Positions 24,101-36,639 of a stretch of DNA of 64,000 nucleotides are shown one piece after another. The notes beneath the pieces were generated by a model. That model made no database searches, had not been told where the DNA came from, and worked only from the letters and a program-made list of their open reading frames with translations. The stretch lies in the NCBI GenBank assembly GCA_947034895.1, contig OX344765.1, positions 12,157,001-12,221,000 on the forward strand, read 5' to 3'. The stretch comes from Rhytidiadelphus loreus. Taxonomy: Eukaryota > Streptophyta > Bryopsida > Hypnales > Hylocomiaceae. A program made the translations under genes and the position numbers. Within the stretch, counting starts at the first letter, position 1. Each line of letters starts with the position of its first letter.

Positions 24101-27100
24101 AAAAACAATTTTAAATTTTTATTTCATAAAAAGTGATTTTTTAAAGAATTTTTTGAGTTGCCCGCTAACCAATGAAAACTACATATCTTATAGTCAATAA
24201 TTTCTTAACCATGTAGTCAAAAGTTATGAAAATTGTTGGGGTCCTAAAGCTACTCCTTGGACACATGTTGTGTGAAAATTTCAAAGAAAAAAAAAGTTCG
24301 TTTGTAGTGAGTTGCCCCCAAATGCCATGTTGCCAAAAAATAGTGTTTGGTCTTTTAGGGGTTAAAGTTTGACTATATTTTCAAGGATTTAACAATACTT
24401 ATGTGGTATTGTATATAACTTATATGGTATTTATATGTAATAAGTATGAGTATGTATATATGTGGCTTATACATTTTATATTATATGACTTTTTATACAA
24501 CAAATAATGCATGCATTTATTTTGAAGTGCTACATCCTACCTTGTATACTATTGTATCTCTTGATATCTTGTACTACATCTAATAGTAACCAAAAACTCA
24601 TTTTTTTCCAAAGCAAACCCTCTCTACTTGATAGCAGAAGCTTTGAGTTTGTGCTCTAGTTGCAAGCTTTGAGTTGCAATACTACAAACATAAAAAAGAA
24701 CAAACAAAACTAACATAACCACAAGGTGTGGATGACTACGTGGTTGCAAGAAAGATCAAACATTTTTGGTAGTGTTTTGCCAAAGCTATAGTTTCTGCAC
24801 TCAATACTATGAGTACTATGAAACAAAACAATCTCAGTTGTTCATTTGAAAAATTGATAGCTAGTAGTATATATGACTATTTGAAAAAAAAGTCAATATG
24901 TCACAGAGAATAGATACAACTAGGTAAAAATTAATAATAATTTGAAAATCGTGATTTTTTTTTAAATTGACCATTTGTAAAGACTTGATATTGATCACAT
25001 TTCACCAAAAAATAGAAGTTGAAACCATCTTCAATATTCAAAAGTGCACGTGCAAGGGAGCCCTATTTGTACAAATATGGAGACTATAATTAGATTTCCT
25101 TTGATAGGCACAGGTCTCCCTATTGTGGGAATAGACCACAAAAATTTCAGCTCTAGATCATTAATTTTGGGTACTCCCCAATACTAAAAAAAACTAAACC
25201 TCAAAGTATGACAAATTAGCAAAATTGACTTTTAAATATAAAATGATTTTTTTTTATTTCTAAAAAATAGAGATATGATTATAGTCAACTTAACCATCTC
25301 CAATAAAAATTTCAAGTTATTAAGTTCTACCCGTCAAAAACTCTAACAGAAAACAATTCTGTCACTTTGAATATGAAGCAAAATAGGACTGGTCTATCTT
25401 GCAACCACCCAACTAGGGATTGTGGAAGAGTCAGTATGAATAATGTTTGAGACATGGGGTGCATATCTAAAAATTAGGGTTGAAATTAAGGGCAAGGTTG
25501 AATTAAATTAGGAGTTAACTCTTGTTTCAATTCCAAACAAAGGGATCATTGACCATAGAAAACATTATTAGAATACACTAGAAAAGTAGTTGACAATTGG
25601 GGACAATATTTCTTTAGGCAATGAGAAGACAATTCATTTTAATATAGTTAATGTGCTGACATTGAAAATATCTTAAAAGACAACCAAAAGAAAAGTAGAA
25701 AAAAAAAAAAAAAAGATAGATTAGAACATAATTTAGAAATATACATTTCTTTGTAAGACTTTTATAAGTAGTGTGCAAAGAAGAAACATTAAGAACCAAC
25801 AAAGATGGAGCATGAAGGACCAACCAAATCCAAGTGATGAAAGACAAGACCATGTTGGAAGTCAATTCTCACGTATGTGTCTAAACGCCATTTCATTTTA
25901 TTTTCCAATTTTCAAGGGTGAATTAGGAGTTAGATGCTTGAGTCAAATATTTAGAAAAATTCCAAATTTCAAATTTAAATTAGGATTATCGTATACAAAC
26001 TCTAGAGGTTTACTTAAATATATCATACTTAAAAAATAGATAAAAATATTGAAAAAGATAGGGTAGGATGAAGCTTAGTAGCCAAAGAAGGGACAAAACT
26101 TAATCCATTCAAAACTTTTGATAGAACCATCCAAACCCTTAGTGCTTTACCATTCTAAAAAGTCAATTTAGTCCCCAACAATATAGAATGTTTAATAATC
26201 CAAAAGTAACAACTCTAATTAAAAAGTCTTGTGTAGATATCACAAATTAGGAGTTCAAGTTAGGCCTCTAAAAACTTTCTAAGCCACCAACTTCATTTCA
26301 AATTTCTATAGAGAATGTTAAGAGGTTCTTAGAACTAATTTACAAAATAAAATCATGTATAAACTAGAGATGTTAGAATAGAATGAAGTTTAATCCTTAA
26401 AAGATTTAGTTTTAAATGAAAAGAACCTAGATTCATCCAATAAGATTGGACCAAGAATCTCTAAATCTCCCCACAACCTAAAACAATATCCCAAAGAGAA
26501 AAGTCAAATTTAGACATACAAAGTTGTAGTATTGGATGGATGAAGATTCCTAGTTCAATTGAAAGTCAAAACGTCTTCCTCCTATAACTTTTGCTAGGAA
26601 TGTCTTATTCTTAAGTTTTTTAACATTTTAAATGGGTAATTAATACTCTACAATTTAGGATAATTAAAACTTGATCTTAGACAACTTCATTTTTTAAATC
26701 CATAGTTTCGGACCTAAATTGGTCAAAACACTCAAATCACCAACTTTTGCAATTCATAACCGTTTCCATTGAGATTAGGATCTCTTAGAAGTTATAGGTA
26801 AAAAATACTTGTTCATTTCTTGGAAGGCCAATTGGACAATGCTTAGACACCCACTTTAGAATTCGAAAGCCAAAACACAAAAGGCTAAGTTGTGCCCATT
26901 TTTTCTCAAGGGTGGAGATAAAATGCTCATACCATACTTAGTCATACAAAAATGGTATATAAATGATTGGGCATCTAGTCAAGATTGTTGTCATTCCAAA
27001 TAGAAGCTAGTGAAAAATGACTAAGAAATTACTTATTATTGCAACATGAAAATTTTGCAAAGGAAGAATATTAATTCTGAACTCTAGTCATTTTGTTGTC

Positions 27101-29560
27101 ATTGATACTTAAAGTTCTATATAAATGAGTACAAAATGACTATCATACAATTGCTCATAGTTATAAGGTAGTTATTTTCATACAATAGTTTGATTTTCAA
27201 ATCAAAGGCAATAATAGTAACAAAAGAAATTGAGGTCTCCTTCCATTGTAACTAGGCATGTATTACCTAAAGCATATCAAAAAACGAATTTTATTTATAT
27301 ATATAAATTGTCCACTCACTTGTAAATTTGAAATGAAAGACGTTCTAAATAGTTGAATAGGCATAGTTATCAATCTTATGTTTCCAAAGTAGAACCTCGT
27401 AGTGCTCTTCAAAACTTATGTACAATTTCAAATTTTCTTAGCAATAGTATGAGGATCACAAGTAGCTACTATCCTTATTAAGAAATGAAACATATTTTCA
27501 ATATAGATTTCACAATCATAAAATCCATAATGACAAACAACAATTAAATCTAGTTTTGTACTATATATTTGTCATCCTTCGTCTTATTATGATTGGAGTC
27601 TATTTATGATGTAAAATTAAATCTTAGTCGCAAACTTGAGTATTCTAAATAGATTTTACTATGAATTTATAGAAAATGAAAGCAAATTGTTTGTTTGTGT
27701 AGAATACATTTCATTGTAATTGTTATTCACATGTTGAAAGAGATTTTAAATTCTCGAGTGTATAATTGATCACATTCTTGTCATTCCAACCCTTCTTTTG
27801 AATCATCACAAACATATATGTTTCATCATGCCAACCTGAATGAGAATTTGGACTTCTTTATCTTACACTTTTGTTATAGAGATTTGCATTTTCCTCGATG
27901 TACCCATATATTATATTCATGTTGCATATGCTTCAATTCCTAAAGTTCATCATGGACAATTCTAGGTACAAGAATGCTAATTTTAAGTCAATACGAACAT
28001 TAATGTGGACATACATAATACAAATTCAGCACTTCAATCACTTTACATTTATTGATTACTCGAGTCATGTATTAATGACTTATAAATGACTACAAGACAA
28101 TTGCATACAATTATAGAGTAGTGATTTCTATACATCTCTTAACGTTGAAGAGCTCCACCAGTATTTTTTTTATCACACTACTATGAATATATGAGAGAAT
28201 TTGTGCTTTTGGCCACATCATATTGTACATGCCATGTTAGTCATGTCATATTAGCGGCAATGTCCATGTCAGCAACCACGTTGAACAACACACGCCACAT
28301 CAACCATGCCTTTTCAACAATAATGTCCTTATTAACAACCTTGTCCAAAAATATAGTTGATGAACTTCTACATCAACAAATCCATGGATGAGAAACAATC
28401 ACATTGTCCTAAATGACTCAAGTATCTTAAATAATTGGTCCGCAATGAATTTAACCCTAAAAACAAGTTGTAGTCATTGATCAATCATAGTTGTCTTATA
28501 TGACTCAAAATGCAATCATTTACACCAATCATTGATAATTTGATAGTCTTTTTCTAGCCATTGTATCACTCCTAGATTGACAACTCTATTGATTGAACAA
28601 CAAATAATTCTTAGGTTTTTGCCATTGTGTTCCACATATTTGTGTCAACCAAGAGATACTTTTATCATTTTCTAAATGAAAGATGCTTAGACCAAGCATT
28701 TTGGAAACAAAAAGTATCAAGTTGATTGAAACCAATTGCTTGGTAGAACACAACTTGTGGAGAGGGACAATGGTTGGGTAAGCTTACCAATTCTAGTAAG
28801 CATTTTTCCTTTAGTTTGCAGTTGATAGTGTCAAAGATGTCAATAAAGAAATAGATTGTAATAATATGTCTTACGCTAGGAAGGTCATGATACATGCATT
28901 GTGGCATGGCATTGTAGCATGGCATTGGTTGTCGATGGCACTTGCAATATGAATCAATTATTTCTACATCTTTAAGAAATTGTTGCTAAATATGAACAAT
29001 ACTTTCAACGTTAAAATGTATGTATATAATTATTCTTGGCCAACCTAAGTATACAGTATACTATGTTCTTTTCACTCATTTATATGTATGAAGTTCTATC
29101 TATTCTATTTGATGTCACATGATTTCTTATTTTGTAAATGGTTCTTTCATTTTCTTTCAAATTGTTATTCTATACAAACAATACTTTTTCTAGGTTTGTA
29201 CTTCCATTTTCTCAAATATTGTATTTGTTTTTTTATTTGCCTTCTACATAGTCGAAGGTATGTTTACAGTTCTTTGATGTGAACGAGTAATTTCTTCACT
29301 AGTACTCAATTCAAAGATGTTAAATGATAACCCAAAAAACAACTATAAATGACAATTAGTGTTCACATTGACATTCAATATTGGTTACATTAGTACACTA
29401 AATTATGTACTTATTGATAACTTACATTAATTAATTTTACAATGCTATAAATATTTACTCTTGCATGAATGTTTTTACTAATTATGTTTATTGAGATCTT
29501 CTTCTTTGTATAGTATTGATATCTAACGTATACGAAGGTTTGATTCAGCAGCTAACTTAG
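21181..29560. other. Long gene-poor interval
   Basis: Apart from the R1-like copy at 23430-24365, I see no gene. AAATGACTA-type motifs recur at about 21120, 27138, 28085 and 28430, possibly subterminal repeats of CACTA-related sequence. Frames of up to 88 codons (for example 25773-26039) have no recognisable domain. An A-tract lies at 25700-25714. Confidence 0.45.
23430..24365 (-). repeat. Dispersed repeat R1-like, reverse copy
   Basis: Reverse-complement relative of 12100-13015. Blocks include TAATCCCTAAAGCTC, GTGCAAGTACCAAAT, ATCATTTGGAATTGTACAA and ACTCCTCATAACTTT. Non-coding and diverged. Confidence 0.65.
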
Positions 29561-29561
29561 G

Positions 29562-29626
29562 AACAATTTTCATTGAATAATTTTCATTGAACAATTTTCA
29601 TTGAATAATTTTCATTGAACAATTTT
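29562..29626. repeat. 14-bp tandem repeat
   Basis: AACAATTTTCATTG and AATAATTTTCATTG alternate for about four and a half units. This is a small minisatellite with a higher-order 28-bp period. Confidence 0.9.
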
Positions 29627-29799
29627 CTCTAGGAACAGTAAAGATGTTTTTCATAATTCTTCCCCCGCCCAAGAGTTGAAAATGTCTTTTTTGGTTGGTG
29701 TACGAGCCAAGTGCAATGTCGCACCCCCTAAGTGCAAAAATGTCTAATTTTGTGTTGCATGAAATTGCCAAGGAGATTGAAACGAGGAAATTCAATGTA

Positions 29800-30250
29800 A
29801 TTCTTCATCAAAATCTTTGTGGTATGGATTGCTTGGTTGGACCGCAATGCAGTTTTCTTTAGCAACAATCCCTAGTCACTTCCAAAACTTGAACATATCC
29901 AATGGGAAGCTTTCATTGATCATGTTGAGGGCTTGGTTTAAAACCATGAAGCTCTATGGATTATACCTAGACAAAGAGGGCATCTTTCTCTAGCATTTTG
30001 ATATCATATGGCTCCAATCATATTTCTTTGGCAAGAGAACTTATCTTATTATAAGCCAAAATTGGCTAATCCTAAGATGGGTGCTTTCAACTAAAGTGGC
30101 GATTGTTTCTAAGGTCTTCGGGGTGCAGACCTCTTATTGGTGACCATCCTTTGGGGCATTTTATTGACCTACTTGGTTGTTCGACTTCTATCGTGTTATC
30201 TATTTGTAGGTGACTAGCCCTTGGGTACTTACGAGTTGTTGGATTTGTGT
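29800..30250 (+). pseudogene. Possible decayed LINE reverse-transcriptase C-terminus
   Basis: The frame at about 29818-29872 reads FVVWIAWLDRNAVFFSNNP, which fits the W-x2-W-x2-R-N-x3-F pattern at the C-terminus of many plant LINE polyproteins. Stops interrupt the frame on both sides. No endonuclease or RT core was found nearby. The assignment rests on one short motif. Confidence 0.25.
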
Positions 30251-31094
30251 TGTTTGTTATTTAGATTTTTTTTTAAACCAAAATATACCCCCCAAGGACT
30301 TGTTCCACTAGTTCTATGTACTTTTTCCTTGTATCAATGGAAATTGTCCATGTGTTTCAAGGGGAAAAAAATCCGCATGGATTCAATTTTTAATCAATTC
30401 AAATATCAAAGGTTTAAAATAAGAGATCCAAGAGATCCAAGAGATACCAAATTGATCGTGAGGAACAAAGTGAAATTATATCCCACATGATTAATAATCT
30501 CAACCCTGCAAATCCAAACAATAGTGGAAACATGGTTTTGCACGGACCAAATAAATGAACAACACAAAACCCCAAACTAATCTAATTGAAGATCTTTTGG
30601 TCGGAAATCCCATAGTCTACACAGACAATATTTCCACTACTTGTAATGTACATCCAATTTCAAAACCCTATTAATAGTACAAGACCCTTTCCTAATCCAT
30701 CTATCATCATGTGATGGAGCTTGGAAATACCAAACAAACTCACACACGAAACTCCACAAACTCTACTATATAATTCTATACACTACTACTATACGTTTGT
30801 TTGCTATTCAAAGCTCCTTTCGGATAAACTGGGAGTGTAGAAAATTTGAGTGGTCCAAGATCTTTGCACTGAAGTTATTCTTTGCGTGCCATCTTCTTGT
30901 CCAATTTTTTGGAAAAAATTTAAAAAATTAAAAAATTAAAACACTGCTCCATGGTACACCATTATCATGTGCACTTTAAACCTTTCATGATTACTGGTTT
31001 TTATTATATTTGTGGTGCAAAAGTTGGCCCAAAAGGAAGACTTCTTTCCGAAAGAAAATGGACCATTGACTGATGAGATTGCAGCATGGTATGT

Positions 31095-31446
31095 TCTGTC
31101 TGGGCGGGGCGGGCAGGGTGGGCGGGGCCTCGTTTGTTCTCTCGGGGTCAAGAGGTCAAGATTTATCTGGATTTGGTTTGGTTTGGTTTCTACACTCAAG
31201 TTTCCTCACTGTTGTGCCAATTGGGTCTGGGGGCCTGGGGGCACCAGGGGGCCCCTGGCCGGACAAGCAGTAAGAATGTGCGGTCGGGTGGAAACCGCCA
31301 TCATCACTCCCACGGACCCCCACAGAGGTCCGGTCTGTTTGTAAACTGATTGCAGCCACAACCATGGAAGCCGCTTTTCTTATCTCAATGGCTTCAGCTT
31401 GGTTGGTCCCCATTGCCACTGCATTGTCAGCAGCAGCATTGTGTGT
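31095..31446 (+). other. GC-rich island with G-tracts and a possible first coding exon
   Basis: An isolated GC-rich patch in AT-rich surroundings. Two plus-strand G-quadruplex-type clusters occur at about 31101-31127 and 31221-31250. A well-placed start (ACCATGG) at 31364 opens MEAAFLISMASAWLVPIATA and eight more hydrophobic residues, followed by a consensus donor GTGAGT at 31447. If unspliced, the peptide ends at 31450 (28 aa). It could be a signal-peptide exon or a small membrane peptide. No downstream exon could be recognised, so gene status is open. Confidence 0.3.
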
Positions 31447-31573
31447 GTGAGTACCCCCCAATTAAAAGTGCAAAGACCATCATCAACTCGTCCACTCGTA
31501 ACTGTTATGGATGCTTGGGTACAACACTGAAAGTGCTCCACTTCAACAATGACACACCATGACTTGATTCAGG

Positions 31574-31616
31574 GAAAAGAAAAAAAAAAAAAAAGAAAAA
31601 AAAAGAAAAAAAAGAG
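31574..31616. repeat. A-rich simple repeat
   Basis: Poly-A broken by single Gs. It may be a retroelement poly-A tail or a simple low-complexity tract; no element was recognised in front of it. Confidence 0.85.
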
Positions 31617-31649
31617 ACCAATGTCACAATGTTTGGGGGAAAATTCGCA

Positions 31650-31910
31650 AGTAAGGTGGGTACACCCAAAACCGTCACTTTTTACTACTGAACCTAGTTG
31701 CTATTATGAAACTGGTCAAATTTTCACACATTCATGTTGGCAAGTGAAAGGAGGTTCCAACGCACCAAAGAACGCCACATTTGGATATTGTATGCAAAAG
31801 TTATTAAGGGTCAAAGTTCGTTTATGAAAGCGCTCCATCCAAATAGGTACGTAACTGAAATTCAAAATGTACAAACCTTCTAGATGGCGCTTTAAGGTCA
31901 GGTACCATTT
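31650..31910 (+). repeat. Dispersed repeat R4, copy 1
   Basis: Shares with 43860-44110 the blocks AAGGTGGGTACACCCAAAACC-like, GGCAAGTGAAAGGAGGTTCC, CATTTGGATATTGTATGC and AAAAGTTAT in order. The 92-codon open frame across it is incidental. Confidence 0.7.
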
Positions 31911-33699
31911 AACAACATACTACCTTAGTTCATTAGTAGCTGGTGGAATTGGGGGAAAACTTGGGTGCAATTTGAAAAAAACATGGGACGAAAACCAGTG
32001 AAAAAAAGTCTATAAAATTTTCTATTTTTGAGTTAAAAAATAGAGAAAAAAATTGGGCTTGGTACTTCAATAATTGATTCCGTATGGGAAGTAAAGGAAA
32101 ATAGATGGTAAAAGTAAAAAAAATACCTAGAATGGTGTCATTTCAGAAATTTAATTCCTAAAGAATGGATGGAGCCTAGCTATGACTAGGTTATCAAACT
32201 TGAAAGTCCTTCACTATGTATCCTCCATTTCTTCTCCATTTGGGAGTGAATTTTGTTGGTTTTATTTTTCAGAGATTGAATTACACGTCTGATAATGGTC
32301 ATCAAATTTTCAAAAAATTGATTTGTGAAATTTTTGATTTACCATTCATTTTTGAAGAAAAAATGAAGAAAATTGATAGCAAATACTAATTATGTTCAAA
32401 AAAATCTAAAATTTCTATAATAGAAGTGCATTTATAGTGTAGAACATTGTGATATAAAAGAAAATTAGTGTCAATCAATAAACAAATTTAGAAATGTGGT
32501 TATAGATCTTCAAATTCAAACTTCACTAAAATGCTTATTTGAAGGAATTTTTCATATAGAGTTGAAATTGCAATTTTAGAAGCTTCAATAATTTGTTAGT
32601 TTTGCTCAAAAGCAAAAGAACTTGTTTTGGATGTCAAAATCAAGTTTTTAAGGAGAAGAAACTCAAAGTATTGAAATCCATTGGATAGGATACCATTATT
32701 TTGATAAACTACCCCATATTAAACATTTTTTTAAACTAAAATGTCTTGAACTTAACTCACTAGTGTAGCCACAGCATCAATTAAAGTTGCACACAAAAAA
32801 TCAGATGAAAATCATCCTTTCTTCAATATGTACACAACCTAGTTGTCCGTCTATCCAAAGGACACAAAACATCTTCGGCATCTTTCGTCCTTCATTGGCT
32901 TCTATTGCTAAAATATGGTCCAATCAATCATCCTAACTTGTTAGTGCCAATTTCTTCTTCATCATCATTCTTGACCTGTTTATTAATTCTTTAGTACCTA
33001 ATAAATGACTACAGAATGTTTTTCTGTTTTAGATTGTGTTGTAGAGAACTGAACTTCCAACCCTTTTTGGAGAACAATATGATGATGGCAACTGCAATCT
33101 TCCAAAAAAGATTTTTACCATGACTTCTCATATATAACTCAATAAAACTATAATATTTTCAATAACATATTTTTTCTTCTTGCAATGGATTCGCTATGTG
33201 AGTGTTTTCCAATACAAATATGGTACATACAATTAATATAGAAATTGTTCTTTGTGAGGATCACATAAAATATCAATTACCAATCCAATCCTGATAAATT
33301 CATTGAGATTGTAACTTAACATAATATAGTTGCCGACAAACAAGCAAAGTGCCCAGAACATGCCCGATTTGATTTCCGATTTCCGATCCCGGTGCCTTTT
33401 TTTATCAGCAAAGCCATGTGATCAACCAGGACTTGCCCTGCCTGCACCCTAAGCTGAGTTGTTAAATAAAAGTTAGTTCTGGGGACGAATCACAATCTCA
33501 AGCACATTTGAGTTGGGGGGAGGGAGTCGAGCAGTCCTGCCAAAAGGCTGGCATAAAGCCAAACATGGGGTAGCTTACTTAATAACTTGGGCTTTTGTTG
33601 ACCCTTTCCAACAAGAACACCCACCCAATGTTTGTTTGTCACCTTGGCCATTGCACGTAATTAGATTCACCGGGGTTTTTTAATGTTTTGTTTTGTCAA
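31911..33699. other. Gene-free stretch
   Basis: AT-rich, with one moderately GC-rich patch at about 33340-33620 that has no open frame of note. No element ends were recognised. Confidence 0.4.
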
Positions 33700-34060
33700 C
33701 ACAATGAACGGCGAATCGAAAGAATATTTTGGGTTTCTTTCTCCCCATGACTTCAATAGAACAAATATGTTAGGAAAGAAAGGGATGTTGTAGGTGGTCA
33801 AAGCAAAAACATATAGCAGACAACAAAGTAGGATGATCCATTGCCGCCCCCCTTGGGTTGTCGCATATATGTAGATGGATTGGATTCATGTTTTTATGCC
33901 GGTTTGCAATAGAAGAGTGAATGGCGAATCAAAGAATTTTTGTACACATTGTTTCAGTCAATTTGATTTTGAGTTTTTAAAAAAAAGACACATTATAGGG
34001 GGACAAAGCAAAAACATATAGCTTCCCATTGTTGTCCCTAGGGGGACTATTTTGGATTCC
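33700..34060. repeat. Imperfect tandem duplication, period about 205-212 bp
   Basis: GGCGAATC-AAAGAAT occurs at about 33710 and 33922, and ACAAAGCAAAAACATATAGC-type sequence at about 33799 and 34000, in the same order. The sequence between is diverged. The minus-strand 82-codon frame at 33958-34206 is not recognised. Confidence 0.6.
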
Positions 34061-34592
34061 AATGAGGTTTCTTTGGACTCCCTACATGGTTGCAATGATA
34101 ATCCCAAAGCATATCCCTTCAAATTGTGGATAATGAATGACCCTTTTGCCATGTGTCTAGATAACATGGTCGTGTTCTTTGCAATTATTAAATCATGACT
34201 TTTCAATCCAATTTCAATCCTTTCAACTCCAATTTGACATTGAAAAAGTCATAATGCAACCCTTCACAATTTGCACTACATTAGAATGTAATTAAGAAGG
34301 TACAATTGGATCCAATAATAAGGGTTACAATTGGGTTGCAAGTGATTTTGGATATGTATACAATAGAGGACCATTCTTGTTATTTCCAATTGTGTTAGCT
34401 CATTGAGCCCTTATATTACAATTATAACTAGGGTCGTATTGCTCTCCACGTTACCAGTGATGTTTAAAAGGCCCCATTTTTTGGTCAACAAACCATGATG
34501 ATGGGAATTTTCACATGGATAATGAAACCTAGTAAGCATAAGATTTTTATTGGAAATTAGTTTTTCATTGACACTCTTTGGCTATCCATTTA

Positions 34593-35148
34593 CTCCCTCT
34601 ATCTCGAAATAAATCCAAAGTTTCCAAATAAAATTCAAAAATGTTTCTCAACAACTTGATGGACAACAATTGAAGCTAGTTCAAACCTAGGTTCAAACAC
34701 CTTGAAGCAAAAGAATTTGAAGATACCACGCTCCAAAGACTATATAGCAATTCAACCCCTACAAACGGAATTGAAACACAAATTCTAACCAACCTAAGGC
34801 AAAGAATTCAACACACACTATACAAAAACTGCTACTAACAAATCTCTTGTTGAGAATTTCCTAGACTTGAATCATAGGACATTGTTGAAATTGAATATAG
34901 AGGGCGTCAATGGACATCAACGCACCAACACTTTTTAGAGCAATTCTAAAAAGGGTAAAAATTTGTTGATTATGCCAACTATTTTCAATATGTGTCACTT
35001 CATTGTTGACGTCCATTCTTTCACACCTCGTTTCACACCTAATGGGGTATAGTAGAAGCTATAGTAACTATGCAATCCTTTGAAAATAGGAGCTATTAAT
35101 GCACTAATCTCTAAGAACCCCCGGATTTAGTTTGGGATGGAGGGAGTG
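34593..35148. mobile_element. Stowaway (Tc1/mariner)-like MITE
   Basis: The left end CTCCCTCTATCTCGAAATAA continues AATCC. The right end GGATTTAGTTTGGGATGGAG continues GGAG. They are inverted copies matching the CTCCCTC termini of plant Stowaway elements. TA flanks both sides (34591-34592 and 35149-35150), with a 2-bp difference at the right tip. At about 555 bp it is long for the class. No transposase is seen. Confidence 0.75.
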
Positions 35149-35335
35149 TAATTCTATTTAAAATATAGAAAACTTTCTCAAATATTGATCAACTATTTGA
35201 AATTGAATTTGCAACCATAAAATGCTAATTTTCTAATTTTAAAATGTCAAATTAAAAAAAATATGGACCATGATGTTCTACACTATATTATAAGCCTACA
35301 AAGCCCCAAAATTTGGCTAAACCAATTCCACCTTT

Positions 35336-35477
35336 ATTCCAACTTGAAGGTCATATCAATTCCAACCTTCAAAGGTAATTTAAACCATGAAGGTTGAAAT
35401 TGATATGACCTTCAAGTTGGAATTTCTGCGTGAATCATATTTCATTATAAAATAATAAAATATGACTCACGCAGAAA
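35336..35477. repeat. Two adjacent long hairpins
   Basis: Hairpin 1 has arms 35336-35371 and 35388-35423: 36 nt with one mismatch and a 16-nt loop. Hairpin 2 has arms 35423-35446 and 35454-35477: 24 nt with two mismatches and a 7-nt loop. The second arm carries the ATATGACTC motif that recurs in the neighbouring array. Confidence 0.85.
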
Positions 35478-35489
35478 TCATTGTAGATG

Positions 35490-35960
35490 ATTCAGAGCAT
35501 GACTGGGGCTAGTCATTACCGACGAGTAGCTTTAGACATCAATCATATTTTGAGTCATATGGGTTGGGGATATAATTAGCTATAATTAGCCTTTTATTGC
35601 CAATGTGACATATACGTTGACTATCCTTAGGGGCTTGGCTTTTTCTTCAGCTACCCAAGCAGAGAAAAAAAATTCCTACATGGCATATGATTCCGTTTAG
35701 TCATATTTTTTTGCTAATGTGGAATATGACTGTGGCGAGTCATATTTTGGCTAATGTGGAATATGACTGCAATGAATTATTTTTTTTGTTGATGTGAATT
35801 GTGGAATATCACTCTTCTGAGTCATATTTTTTGCTATGTGGAAAATAACTCTCATGAGTCTTATTTTTGAATGATGTGGAATATGAATATGACTCATGTG
35901 AATCATATTCTTTACTAATGTCAAATATGACTCTTATGAATCATATTTTTGGTTGACATG
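35490..35960. repeat. Degenerate minisatellite-like array with ATATGACT/AGTCATAT
   Basis: Repeated AGTCATATTTT and AATATGACT motifs alternate, often joined by GCTAATGTGGAATATGACT, with a unit length near 50 bp and much variation. Similar motifs recur at 37565-37770, just inside the CACTA-like right end at 37798. They may be subterminal repeats of one element. Confidence 0.65.
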
Positions 35961-36639
35961 GTAGTTAATGTGAACATGTCATTAGTAATTTTATGACTAA
36001 TTGTAGTCGTATTTTGGGATGTGTAAGGTTACATTTTGACACACATAAGTATGAGCATTATATGAATATAACTAGTTATATTCTGGCCAATATATATTGT
36101 GAAATATAACTCAAGCAAGTGATATTTTGGATAATTGAGAGTCATATTTTTAAAATTTGTGTGTAGTTTGTGGTTGGAGTGATCAAGGTCCAAAATAGCT
36201 TTAATTACAAACTACAATTATATTTTTCTTGCATTTTAAATGGAAATGGCACATTGCAATTATACATCAAGATGATTTAACAACTGAAAAAATCCTTTCA
36301 TGAAGTTAAAAACACATACACATGATTTAGAGATATACATGAGAATCATATTGGAGAGGGAGAATGCAAGAAGGATTGCAACTCTCTTCATTGACATTTA
36401 TTAGCCAACAATATAAAACATATATATCACAATGAATCATTTTCAAAATCCAATAGGGCCTATATTCCTTACAATAATGTGAAGATGGCTCTATTGGGTT
36501 GCAAGTAGCCTCCAACAACTTTGTTTCAACTTTTGGTGCCTGCATATACAATTAAAGAAATAGGAGGGCAATTTTTAGTGAATGAACAACAAAGCTCAAC
36601 CTTCTAAGGTTTACAACAACACAAAATATGTAGCACAAG

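Noticed and set aside
31156..31461. 101-codon minus-strand frame in the GC island
   Set aside because: Pro/Gly/Arg-rich only because of the G-tracts. No recognisable domain, and it overlaps the better plus-strand candidate.
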